In this document: positions 1 through 8,566 of the stretch, in pieces
Numbering within the stretch: the stretch's first letter is position 1
How the letters are laid out: each line of letters begins with the position of its first letter
From: Alphaproteobacteria bacterium
GTDB lineage: Bacteria > Pseudomonadota > Alphaproteobacteria > UBA8366
Assembly: GCA_028281325.1 (NCBI GenBank)
Contig: JANQKC010000027.1
Span: forward strand, 244,885 to 308,884
Direction of reading: 5' to 3'
DNA: 64,000 nucleotides
Made by a program: the position numbers and the translations under genes
The notes under the pieces: generated by a model
Told to the model about the DNA's origin: nothing
Seen by the model: only the letters and a program-made list of their open reading frames with translations
The model's database searches: none

Positions 1-897
1 CGCGAGCTGTCGTCGACCATGGCGAATCTGGGCACCATCGACGCCAATCTCGTCGAGCGGCTGTTCATCGAGTTCGCCGAGAAAATGTCGTCGACCGGAT
101 CGCTTGTCGGCACCTTCGAAAGCACGGAGCGGCTGCTCAACCGTGTCCTCGGCGAGGACCGCGTGCAGTTGATCATGGAAGAGATTCGCGGCCCCGCCGG
201 CCGCACCATGTGGGACAAGCTTGCGAACGTGAACGAGCTGGTGCTCGCCAACTACCTCAAGAACGAGTACCCACAGACCGTCGCGGTCGTGATGTCGAAG
301 ATCAATCCCGACCACGCATCGCGCGTCCTGGCCTGCCTACCGGAAAACTTCGCGATGGAAGTCATCATGCGCATGCTGCGGATGGAATCCGTGCAGAAGG
401 AAGTGATCGACGACGTGGAGCGCACCTTGCGGAACGAATTCATGTCGAACCTCGCCCGTTCGCAAGGCCGCGACGCGCACGAGATGATGGCGGAAATCTT
501 CAACAATCTGGACCGCAGCACCGAGGAACGATTCATCGGCATGCTCGAAGACCGCAACCGGGACGCGGCGGATCGCATCAAGCAACTGATGTTCACCTTC
601 GACGATCTCGCGAAGATCGACGCGGCGGGAATCCAGACGCTGTTGCGGTCGGTCGATAAGGAGAAATTGGGCATCGCCTTGAAAGGGGCCTCTGAAACGA
701 TCCGCGACTTGTTCTTCGGCAACATGTCCGAACGCGCCGCCAAGATCATGCGCGAGGATATGGAAGCCCTGGGACCGGTGCGTCTGCGCGATGTTGAGGA
801 AGCGCAAATTGAAATGGTGATGACGGCCAAGGATCTGTCGGCCAAGGGCGAGATCACCATCGCCGAGGGCGACGCGGAAGATGAGTTGGTCTATTAG
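1..897 (+). CDS. fliG: Flagellar motor switch protein FliG, 5' end cut by window
   Basis: FliG is the C-ring protein that couples the MS-ring to FliM/FliN and receives torque from the stator. The frame is open to base 1, and the codons before the first Met (position 19) still read like the family (RELSSTM), so that Met is probably internal and roughly 35-45 N-terminal residues lie outside the window. The middle domain carries an EYPQ variant of the EHPQ motif. The C-terminal domain has the charged torque helix ([20 protein letters not shown]). fliH follows after 26 bases, as in other flagellar operons. Identity is secure; only the start is unknown. Confidence 0.96.
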   Translation, partial: RELSSTMANLGTIDANLVERLFIEFAEKMSSTGSLVGTFESTERLLNRVLGEDRVQLIMEEIRGPAGRTMWDKLANVNELVLANYLKNEYPQTVAVVMSKINPDHASRVLACLPENFAMEVIMRMLRMESVQKEVIDDVERTLRNEFMSNLARSQGRDAHEMMAEIFNNLDRSTEERFIGMLEDRNRDAADRIKQLMFTFDDLAKIDAAGIQTLLRSVDKEKLGIALKGASETIRDLFFGNMSERAAKIMREDMEALGPVRLRDVEEAQIEMVMTAKDLSAKGEITIAEGDAEDELVY

Positions 898-923
898 GCC
901 GAACCGAGTTTGGAGTCCACACG

Positions 924-1883
924 GTGGATGACACGACAACCGATACCGTAGCCGAGGAACCGTCGCCTTACCTGTTCGACGTTTCGTTCGATACGGATGC
1001 GGCGGCCCTTGCCGCAGCGGAAGCCGAAGCGGAAAAAGAAGAACCGCCCGAGCCGACATTCACGCTGCTGCAAGTCGACGAAGCGCGGAAACAGGGCTTC
1101 GACGAAGGCGTGTTGTCAGGACGGGAGGAAGCGTCGAACGGGATCGAGGCCCATATCAGCCAGACCCTGGAAAACATGGCCCAGCAGTTGCCCGCGATCG
1201 CCCAGGCGCAATACGCGGCAAACGAGTTGGTGACGGCGAATGCCGGGGAAATTGCCATAACGGTCATGCACAAATTGATGCCCACGCTGCTCGAACGGCA
1301 TGGCATCGCGGAAATCGACACCCTGCTTGCCGAGTGCGTCGCGAACCTGATCGATCAGCCGAAAATACGCGTTCGCGTCGCGGCGGACGTCGCTGAGACC
1401 GTCGAGCAGCGCCTCGAAAGTCTCATCGCGTCCAGCGGCTTCGACGGACGGTTCCTGGTCGAACCAGACGCGGCAATGAAACCAGCGGACTGCTGTATCG
1501 ACTGGCCCGGCGGTGGGATGGAAAAACGAACCGAGGCGATTTGGACCCAAATCGACGACGCGCTCGCACGGTTCCTGGATCGGTACGCCCAGAACAATCC
1601 CGCGCCGGTGGGCTCGGAAAACGAGAGCCAACCGGCGCCAACATCATCGGCGAATGTCGGAGCGGACGATGCCCATGCCGCCCAACCGACGGCGGACACG
1701 GTCGAACACGCACAACCCACAACCGAAGAACTCTCCGCCGAACCGGCGGCCGATGCCGCAGCCGGCGATGCGGCGGAACCACGACCCGACGACGACGCAT
1801 CCGGCGAACCGGGCGAGCCGCAAAGCGATGCGCCGCCGCCGGACGTCGAAACGAAAGCAATCGATCCGGAAGCCTCTGCATGA
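924..1883 (+). CDS. fliH: Flagellar assembly protein FliH
   Basis: FliH is the cytoplasmic regulator that binds the export ATPase FliI and docks it at the C-ring. The start is a GTG 26 bases after fliG. Residues 1-215 look like FliH: an acidic N-terminus, a helical stretch with spaced Ala/Gln, and a C-terminal domain with the family's DCCIDWPGGG element. Residues from about 225 to 319 form a tail of Ala, Pro, Glu and Asp with almost no hydrophobic residues, which makes the protein longer than the usual 200-250. The tail is probably disordered. Its place between fliG and fliN supports the call. Confidence 0.88.
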   Translation: MDDTTTDTVAEEPSPYLFDVSFDTDAAALAAAEAEAEKEEPPEPTFTLLQVDEARKQGFDEGVLSGREEASNGIEAHISQTLENMAQQLPAIAQAQYAANELVTANAGEIAITVMHKLMPTLLERHGIAEIDTLLAECVANLIDQPKIRVRVAADVAETVEQRLESLIASSGFDGRFLVEPDAAMKPADCCIDWPGGGMEKRTEAIWTQIDDALARFLDRYAQNNPAPVGSENESQPAPTSSANVGADDAHAAQPTADTVEHAQPTTEELSAEPAADAAAGDAAEPRPDDDASGEPGEPQSDAPPPDVETKAIDPEASA

Positions 1884-1910
1884 GCTTCCTGACCAATGGA
1901 GGATCTGACG

Positions 1911-2306
1911 ATGTCGGATGAGGAAAACCTAGAACTGAACGAGCTCGAAGGCGAAAGCGGCGACGGCGATGCCGGTGGCGAGGCCAGCGACGCTGGGGAC
2001 GAAAGCACGGATATGGCGCTCGCCATGGCGGCAGAGGATGCCGGCCGGCCGCAAGGCGCAGGCGATTTGGAAGCGGTCTATGACATTCCCGTCCAGGTTT
2101 CCGCCGTTCTCGGGCGAGCCTCGATGCAAGTGAACCAATTGCTCAAACTCGGACGCGGCGCGGTCGTCGAACTCGACCGCAAGGTCGGCGAGGCGATCGA
2201 CATCTACGTCAATAACCGCCTCGTCGCGCGCGGCGAAGTCGTCGTGGTCGAGGACAAGCTGGGCGTGACGATGACCGAAATCATCAAGTCGGACCGCAGC
2301 GCCTAA
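1911..2306 (+). CDS. fliN: Flagellar motor switch protein FliN
   Basis: FliN forms the bottom of the C-ring with FliM. The first 50 residues are acidic and probably disordered. Residues 55-131 are the SpoA (surface presentation of antigens) domain, with the typical run from YDIPVQVSAVLG through LLKLGRGAVVELD to LGVTMTEII. An in-frame ATG exists at 1896, but GGAGG at 1898-1902 lies 8 bases before the ATG at 1911 and overlaps the earlier codon, so 1911 is preferred (131 residues). It follows fliH after 27 bases. Confidence 0.94.
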   Translation: MSDEENLELNELEGESGDGDAGGEASDAGDESTDMALAMAAEDAGRPQGAGDLEAVYDIPVQVSAVLGRASMQVNQLLKLGRGAVVELDRKVGEAIDIYVNNRLVARGEVVVVEDKLGVTMTEIIKSDRSA

Positions 2307-2340
2307 TCCGCCGCGCATAAACAAGGTAACGACGGAAACC

Positions 2341-3183
2341 ATGGCTTACGGTACGGAAACGTCAACGCGCCTGCGAAGCCCCGGCAGGATGAAAGCGCCG
2401 CCGGCTCGAATGGCGCTGGACGTCGCGACGCTTGTCGGACTGTCGGCGGCTTTCCTGCTCATCGCGATTGCGATCTTCATTGGCGGGTCGCCCGGCGCAT
2501 TCGTCGACGGACCGGCAATCTTCATCGTTATCGGCGGGACCTTCGGCGTCACCACCGCCTGTTTCTCGCTCCAGGATATTCTCGTCAGCTTTCGCGTCGT
2601 CACCGAGGCGGTCTTCCGCACGGCGTCGAACCCGGCCGCCGCGGCCAACCACGTCATGCAGCTTGCCGACATGTCGCGCCGCAAGGGTGTTCTGTCGCTC
2701 CAAGACATTCTGCCGGACCTCGCCCGGACCGGACTGCTGTATCGCGGCATCACGATGGTCGTCGACGGCAGCACGCCGGAAGAAGTCGAACGGATCATGC
2801 AGCGCGAAATCGACGCATCGGGCAGACGGCATGTCCAGACGGTGCGCATCCTGCGCAAGGCCGCCGAAATCTCGCCCGCCATGGGCTTGATCGGCACGCT
2901 TGTCGGGTTGGTGCAGATGCTGGGGAATCTCGAAGACCCGAGCACGATCGGCCCCAGCATGGCGGTGGCGCTCCTCACGACCTTCTACGGCGCCGTGTTG
3001 GCGAATCTCGTCTTCACGCCACTCGCGTCGAAACTGGAACAGAACGAGATGGAAGAAGCGACGGTCAACAATCTCTACATCATGGCCGCCGGGTCCATCG
3101 CAAGGCAGGAAAACCCGCGACGGCTCGAAATGCTGCTCAACACGGCGTTGCCGCAAGGCCATCGGATTTCTTTCTACAGCTAG
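2341..3183 (+). CDS. motA: MotA/TolQ/ExbB-type flagellar stator protein
   Basis: Stator ion-channel subunit. Four hydrophobic segments are visible, near residues 27-48, 58-76, about 178-198 and 212-235. The third has the MotA-type PAMGLIGTLVGLV run with the conserved proline, and the fourth follows GPSMAVALLTTFYG. Between TM2 and TM3 lies the large cytoplasmic domain expected to contact FliG. At 280 residues it fits the MotA/PomA size. No motB neighbour is present, so its partner must be encoded elsewhere. In-frame ATGs at 2389 and 2410 are alternative starts ahead of TM1. Confidence 0.87.
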   Translation: MAYGTETSTRLRSPGRMKAPPARMALDVATLVGLSAAFLLIAIAIFIGGSPGAFVDGPAIFIVIGGTFGVTTACFSLQDILVSFRVVTEAVFRTASNPAAAANHVMQLADMSRRKGVLSLQDILPDLARTGLLYRGITMVVDGSTPEEVERIMQREIDASGRRHVQTVRILRKAAEISPAMGLIGTLVGLVQMLGNLEDPSTIGPSMAVALLTTFYGAVLANLVFTPLASKLEQNEMEEATVNNLYIMAAGSIARQENPRRLEMLLNTALPQGHRISFYS

Positions 3184-3240
3184 GCCCGACATCGGGCGAC
3201 GGAATAACTCAGATAAACGATCGGGAAACGGGACAGAATT

Positions 3241-4578
3241 ATGAGACTTTTGATCGTCGGTGACTTGGAAGGCCACATCTCCACGGCGGGCAAGATCGCC
3301 ATATCGCGCGGCGCCAAGGTCAGCCATGTGGATAGCGTCGACGAGGCATTGAGCGCCTTACGGGCCGGCCGCGGCGCCGAGTTGCTTATGATCGACGTGA
3401 AGCTGGACATCGGCGACCTGGTGGAACGGCTCGCGTCCGAGCGGATCAGCATCCCGGTTGTCGCTTGCGGGATCGGCACGAATGCCGACGCGGCGGTGGA
3501 GAGCATCAAGGCCGGCGCCAAGGAATACATCCCCTTGCCGCCGGACGCCGAACTGATCGCGGCCGTCCTGGAAGCGGTCGCCGAGGAAAGCAACACGATC
3601 ATCCACCGCGACCCCGCGATGTCGACCGTCATCACGCTCGCCGAAAAGATCGCGCCGTCCGAAGCGTCGGTGTTGATCACCGGCGAGTCCGGCACCGGCA
3701 AGGAACTGATGGCCCGCCATCTTCACGCCAAGAGCAAACGGTCCGCGCAACAATTCGTCGCCGTGAATTGCGCCGCCATTCCCGAGAACCTGCTCGAGTC
3801 CGAATTGTTCGGTCACGAGAAAGGGTCGTTCACCGGTGCGGTCGCCCGACGCATCGGCAAGTTCGAAGAAGCCAATGGCGGCACGTTGCTGCTTGACGAA
3901 ATCAGCGAAATGCACCCGCGGCTTCAGGCCAAACTCCTGCGCGCGATCCAGGAACGGGAAATCGACCGGGTCGGCGGCAGCCAACCGATTGCCATCGACG
4001 TTCGCATTCTCGCCACTTCGAACCGAAACCTGGAAGAGGCCGTTTCGGAAGGCGACTTCCGCGAGGATTTGTTTTTCCGGCTCAACGTGGTGAACGTCAA
4101 CCTTCCGCCGCTGCGCGAACGCCCGGCGGACATCATGCTGCTGGCCGAGTTCTTCTCGAAGAAGTATTCGGAAGCCAACGGCGTCGACATGAAACCGTTC
4201 AGCACCGAAGCCGAACAGCGCCTGCGCGCCCATCCCTGGCGCGGCAACGTTCGCGAACTCGAAAACGCCATCCACCGTGCGGTCCTTCTGGCGCAGGATG
4301 ACGAAATCGATGCGGACGCCATCATGCTGAACAAGTCGGAGCAATCCACATCGGCCGACGGCGCGGCGATGAACGGCGACGGACAGGCATCGACGCCGAT
4401 GGTCGGCAAGACGGTCGCGGAGGTCGAGCGCGACCTCATCATCGAAACGCTGCATCATTGCCTGGGCAACCGGACGCATGCCGCCAACATCCTCGGCATT
4501 TCGATCCGCACGCTGCGCAACAAGCTGAAGCAATACACCCAGGAAGGCATCCCCGTTCCGATGCCCGGCGAATCCTGA
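3241..4578 (+). CDS. flbD: Sigma-54-dependent flagellar regulator FlbD
   Basis: Enhancer-binding activator expected to switch late flagellar genes. Residues 1-118 form a receiver-like domain that lacks the usual acidic pair and the conserved Lys (IPLPP where most have KP), so it is probably not a normal phosphoacceptor. Residues 130-370 are the AAA+ sigma-54 interaction domain: Walker A GESGTGKE, Walker B LLLDEISEM, and a GSFTGA loop in place of the usual GAFTGA. A Fis-type helix-turn-helix lies at about 400-440. The position between motA and flhA and the degenerate receiver both match FlbD of alphaproteobacteria, where FliX rather than a kinase controls activity. That last point is known from Caulobacter. 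Confidence 0.9.
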   Translation: MRLLIVGDLEGHISTAGKIAISRGAKVSHVDSVDEALSALRAGRGAELLMIDVKLDIGDLVERLASERISIPVVACGIGTNADAAVESIKAGAKEYIPLPPDAELIAAVLEAVAEESNTIIHRDPAMSTVITLAEKIAPSEASVLITGESGTGKELMARHLHAKSKRSAQQFVAVNCAAIPENLLESELFGHEKGSFTGAVARRIGKFEEANGGTLLLDEISEMHPRLQAKLLRAIQEREIDRVGGSQPIAIDVRILATSNRNLEEAVSEGDFREDLFFRLNVVNVNLPPLRERPADIMLLAEFFSKKYSEANGVDMKPFSTEAEQRLRAHPWRGNVRELENAIHRAVLLAQDDEIDADAIMLNKSEQSTSADGAAMNGDGQASTPMVGKTVAEVERDLIIETLHHCLGNRTHAANILGISIRTLRNKLKQYTQEGIPVPMPGES

Positions 4579-4613
4579 CAGCGCAGAGGTAACCCGATCC
4601 ACGCCAACCGCCC

Positions 4614-6755
4614 ATGACCGACACCACCAACGAAGCGCCCGCTGAGACCAAGAGCGCCGCCGGCGGCGGGCTGTCCGGCTTTCAAAACGCGCTCAAGCTG
4701 ATTCTGCCCGGGAAGGAACGGAACGACGCCGTATTGGCGGTGGGCGTTATCGGCATCCTGATCGTGTTGCTGTTGCCGATGCCGACATGGATGCTGGATT
4801 TCAGCCTGGCGTTGTCGATTACCTTCTCGGTGGTGATCCTGATGACGGTCTTGTTCATCCGGACGCCGCTGGAGCTCAATACGTTCCCGACGATCCTGCT
4901 TGTCGCCACGATGCTGCGGTTGGCGCTTAACCTGGCATCGACACGGCTCATTCTCGCGGACGGATATCAGGGAACGGCCGCCGCCGGGCGCGTCATCGAG
5001 GCATTCGGCAGTTTTGTCGTCGGCGGCAACTACGTCATCGGCATCGTCATCTTCGCCATCTTGGTCATTGTGAATTTCGTCGTCATTACCAAGGGCGCCG
5101 GGAGAATTGCCGAAGTCGCCGCCCGCTTCAGCCTCGACGCCATGCCCGGCAAACAGATGGCGATCGACGCCGACCTATCAGCGGGGCTGATCAATGAAGA
5201 TCAGGCGCGCCAGCGGCGGGCCGCACTGGAAGAGGAAAGCACCTTTTACGGTGCGATGGACGGCGCCTCGAAATTCGTCCGTGGCGACGCGATCGCCGGC
5301 ATTCTCATCACGTTCATCAACATCGTCGGCGGCATCGTCATCGGCATTGCGCAGCAGGATATGCGCCTGGGACAAGCGGCCGAGACCTATACGCTGCTGA
5401 CGGTCGGCGACGGGTTGGTGACGCAAATCCCCGCGCTCATCGTATCCACCGCGGCCGGCATGCTGGTCACGAAGGCCGGACCGCAGGGTAAGACCGATCA
5501 GGAAGTCCTGTCGCAGCTCGGCGGCTACCCGACCGCGTTGGCGATGTGCACCATACTGCTTCTGTTCATCGCGGTCCTTCCCGGCATCCCCGCCCTGCCC
5601 TTCCTGATCCTGGCGGCCGCCACCGGCGGTTTTGCCTACGCGACATACCGGCGGAATTTCAAGGCCGACACCGAACGCCGGGAGATCGAGGCCGCGGAAG
5701 ACGCCCCGGCCCCCGCCGCCGAGGAGCCGATTTCGACGGCGCTGCAAATCGACAGCGTCCGCCTCGAATTGGGATACGGGCTGCTGTCGCTGATCAACAA
5801 CCCGCAGGAACGACGCCTTACAGACCAGATCAAGGCGCTTCGCCGGCAACTCGCGATGGAGATGGGCTTCATCATGCCGGCGGTACGTATCCAGGATAAT
5901 CTTCAGTTGCCGCCCAACCAGTACGTGGTGCGCATCAAGGAAATCGAATCGGGCATCGGCGAGCTTCGCCCCAACATGCTGCTTGTCATGGACCCGCGCG
6001 GCGAAGCGATCACGATGAACGGCGAATCGACGGTGGAGCCGACCTTCGGCCTGCCCGCTATGTGGGTGCAGGATCGGCACCGCGAAGAAGCCACCTTCCG
6101 GGGCTATACCGTTGTCGACGCCCCCACCGTCGTGACGACGCATTTGACCGAACTCATCCGCGACAACATGGCGGAATTACTGTCCTACGCCGAAACGCAA
6201 AAACTTCTCGACGACTTGGACAAGCCGCATCAAAAACTGATCAGCGACCTCGTCCCGAACCAGATCTCCGTCGGCGGCATTCAACGGATCCTGCAGCATC
6301 TGCTGACCGAACGGATTTCCATTCGCGACCTGCCGACGATCCTCGAAGGGATATCGGAGGCGACCGGTTTCACCCGGAATGTCATGCAGATCACGGAGCA
6401 TGTCCGGTCCCGGTTGGCGCGTCAGTTGTCGGACAACGCGACAAACGAACAGGGTTTCATCCCGCTTGTGACGCTGTCGCCCGAATGGGAGCAATCCTTC
6501 GCGGAATCGATTGTCGGGCAAGGGGACGAACGCCAATTGGCGATGGCACCAAGCACGCTGCAGCAATTTATCGGCGCGGTGCGGACGATATTCGAACAAC
6601 AAGCCATGCAGGGCGAAACGCCGGTCCTGCTGGTCAGTCCGGGAATCCGGCCGTTCGTCCGGTCGGTCATCGAACGGTTCCGGCCCGTTACCGTGGTGAT
6701 GTCGCAGAACGAGATCTACCCGAAGGCGAAGATCAAAACCCTTGGGCAGGTCTAA
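4614..6755 (+). CDS. flhA: Flagellar export gate protein FlhA
   Basis: Inner-membrane export gate of the flagellar type III secretion system. The protein has 713 residues, close to the family norm. The first 330 or so hold about eight hydrophobic segments. The FHIPEP family signature is intact (EVAARFSLDAMPGKQMAID, near residue 165). The cytoplasmic C-terminal domain, which docks chaperone-substrate complexes, spans about 370-713. It starts 35 bases after flbD, and flhF follows after 18 bases. Confidence 0.97.
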   Translation: MTDTTNEAPAETKSAAGGGLSGFQNALKLILPGKERNDAVLAVGVIGILIVLLLPMPTWMLDFSLALSITFSVVILMTVLFIRTPLELNTFPTILLVATMLRLALNLASTRLILADGYQGTAAAGRVIEAFGSFVVGGNYVIGIVIFAILVIVNFVVITKGAGRIAEVAARFSLDAMPGKQMAIDADLSAGLINEDQARQRRAALEEESTFYGAMDGASKFVRGDAIAGILITFINIVGGIVIGIAQQDMRLGQAAETYTLLTVGDGLVTQIPALIVSTAAGMLVTKAGPQGKTDQEVLSQLGGYPTALAMCTILLLFIAVLPGIPALPFLILAAATGGFAYATYRRNFKADTERREIEAAEDAPAPAAEEPISTALQIDSVRLELGYGLLSLINNPQERRLTDQIKALRRQLAMEMGFIMPAVRIQDNLQLPPNQYVVRIKEIESGIGELRPNMLLVMDPRGEAITMNGESTVEPTFGLPAMWVQDRHREEATFRGYTVVDAPTVVTTHLTELIRDNMAELLSYAETQKLLDDLDKPHQKLISDLVPNQISVGGIQRILQHLLTERISIRDLPTILEGISEATGFTRNVMQITEHVRSRLARQLSDNATNEQGFIPLVTLSPEWEQSFAESIVGQGDERQLAMAPSTLQQFIGAVRTIFEQQAMQGETPVLLVSPGIRPFVRSVIERFRPVTVVMSQNEIYPKAKIKTLGQV

Positions 6756-6773
6756 CGGCGTGGGTGGACGACG

Positions 6774-7775
6774 ATGCGTTTAAAAACATTCCAGGCTCCG
6801 AATATGTCCGAAGCCATGAAGCTCGTCCGAAACGAGCTTGGCGCGGACGCGATCATCGTGTCCACCACGGACAACGGCAGCAACGGGGTCCGCATCACCG
6901 CCGCCGTCGAAACGCCAGACCTTGACCTGGACTTCGCGGCGACGAATTCCGAATCCAACGCGATCGATCAAATATGCGACGCGCTCGACCGCCACGGAAT
7001 GCCGCAGACGCTGGTCGACAGGCTGCTCAACACCGCGACCACGCTGGCGTCGGCGGATACAATCCAGACTCTCGCCGGGGCGCTCGACTTGGTGTTCGAA
7101 TTCACCACGGCAGACATGTCGACCGATCGGCCCTTGATTCTGTTCGGCCCGCCTGGTGCGGGGAAAACATCCGCCGTGGCGAAACTCGCGGCCCGTGCGG
7201 TCGTCAACCGAACGCCCGCCACACTGGTGACGACCGATACGCTGCGCGCCGGCGCCGTGCAGCAGATCGAAGCCTATGGCGAACGCCTCAAACTCCCGGT
7301 CAAGACGGCCAAGAGTCCCGCCGACCTCGCATCCGTGGTCGATGACATCGCCCCGAATCATCTCGTGTTGATCGATACCACCAGCGTCAATCCCTATACG
7401 GCGGAGGACCTGGATCGACTCTCGGCCTATGCCGACGCGGTCGACGCGGAACGTCTGCTGACGATAAATGCCGGCCGCGATGCGTTGGAAGCCCGGGAAA
7501 TAGCCATCGCCTTCCAGACTGTCGATCCAAGCCGCCTTGTCTTTACCGGCATGGATATGTCGCGCCGCCTGGGCAGCCTGCTAGCGATCGCGGACGCCAG
7601 CCAGGCCGCCTTCAGCGAAATGAGCCATACAGCCGAAATCGTCGACGGCATACATCCCGTCAACCCGGTCAAGTTGGCGCGATTGTTGCTCGAACATGTG
7701 CATGTCCCGACCACCCAAGCGGACCGCCGCCCCAACTTCGGCGACGCGACCCGCCAAGCAACGAGTTGGAAATGA
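6774..7775 (+). CDS. flhF: Flagellar SRP-type GTPase FlhF with degenerate G motifs
   Basis: FlhF is the SRP/FtsY-family GTPase that sets flagellar number and place, usually with FlhG. The N-terminal start (MRLKTFQAPNMSEAMKLVR) is typical. The P-loop GPPGAGKT is at 125-132 and the G2 region TTDTLRAGAVQQIEAY is normal. G3 reads DTTS (201-204) where the family has DTAG, and G4 reads TGMD (258-261) where the family has TKLD or TRLD. The loss of the G3 glycine and the G4 basic residue suggests weakened or altered GTP turnover; this is inferred. flhG overlaps the stop codon. Confidence 0.9.
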   Translation: MRLKTFQAPNMSEAMKLVRNELGADAIIVSTTDNGSNGVRITAAVETPDLDLDFAATNSESNAIDQICDALDRHGMPQTLVDRLLNTATTLASADTIQTLAGALDLVFEFTTADMSTDRPLILFGPPGAGKTSAVAKLAARAVVNRTPATLVTTDTLRAGAVQQIEAYGERLKLPVKTAKSPADLASVVDDIAPNHLVLIDTTSVNPYTAEDLDRLSAYADAVDAERLLTINAGRDALEAREIAIAFQTVDPSRLVFTGMDMSRRLGSLLAIADASQAAFSEMSHTAEIVDGIHPVNPVKLARLLLEHVHVPTTQADRRPNFGDATRQATSWK

Positions 7776-8566
7776 CCATGGCCAGTGAACCCGCCACCAA
7801 CATCGCGCATATCCCATCAGCCGGCCGGAATGTCATCACCATCGCGTCGGGCAAGGGCGGCGTCGGCAAGACTTGGTTCGCCATCACGCTGGCGCACACG
7901 CTCGCGCGCGCTGGCCGGAAGGTTCTGTTGTTCGACGGCGACCTGGGACTGGCCAATGTGGACATCCAACTCGGCCTGTTGCCGGAGCGCGACCTCGGCT
8001 CCGTGATCGCCGGAAAACGAACGCTCGAGCAATGCGTCACGCCGGTCGAGGAAACCGGGTTCTCGGTCGTCGCCGGCCGGTCCGGATCCGGCAGCCTGGC
8101 GCTCCTGCCTCCGCCCCGGCTGACCGCTCTGCGCGATCAATTGGTGGAGATGTCCGGGTCATATGACCATGTCCTGGTCGACCTCGGCGCCGGTGTCGAC
8201 CGAACCGTTCAGGCGCTTACGCCGTCTTCCGGAACCGCGCTCGTGGTGGTCACCGATGAACCGACCTCGCTGACCGACGCCTATGCCTTCATCAAGCTGA
8301 CCATCGCCGACCGGCGAAAGGCGGACATCCGTATTGTCGTCAACCTTGCCGAGTCGACGGCGCAGGGCCGCAAAACCTATGAAACACTGACGAAAGCCTG
8401 CCGCAGTTTCTTGAAATTCGAGCCGCCGCTCGCCGGCATCATCCGACGCGACGGCAAGGTCCCCGAGAGCATCCGCCATCAAACGGCCATGCTGACACGC
8501 CACCCGAATTGCGATGCGGCGATCGATATCGAGAAACTAGCGCGCCCGCTGTTGGAGCGAAAATGA
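7772..8566 (+). CDS. flhG: MinD/ParA-type ATPase FlhG (FleN/YlxH)
   Basis: Antagonist partner of FlhF and a likely regulator of flagellar number. It has a deviant Walker A (GKGGVGKTW) near residue 22, the family run DGDLGLANVDIQLG, and a switch region around LVDLGAGVD where MinD has LID.PAG. The ATG at 7772 overlaps the flhF stop as ATGA; another ATG at 7778 has better spacing from GGA at 7768-7770, so the exact start is open. At 264 residues it matches the family. The fliK-like gene overlaps its stop in turn, so flhF-flhG-fliK are translationally coupled. Confidence 0.88.
   Translation: MTMASEPATNIAHIPSAGRNVITIASGKGGVGKTWFAITLAHTLARAGRKVLLFDGDLGLANVDIQLGLLPERDLGSVIAGKRTLEQCVTPVEETGFSVVAGRSGSGSLALLPPPRLTALRDQLVEMSGSYDHVLVDLGAGVDRTVQALTPSSGTALVVVTDEPTSLTDAYAFIKLTIADRRKADIRIVVNLAESTAQGRKTYETLTKACRSFLKFEPPLAGIIRRDGKVPESIRHQTAMLTRHPNCDAAIDIEKLARPLLERK

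Noticed and set aside
3184..3240. Terminator or sigma-54 promoter between motA and flbD
   Set aside because: Only a 5-bp stem (GCCCG/CGGGC) without T-run and no GG-N10-GC element could be found, so read-through within the operon is likelier.
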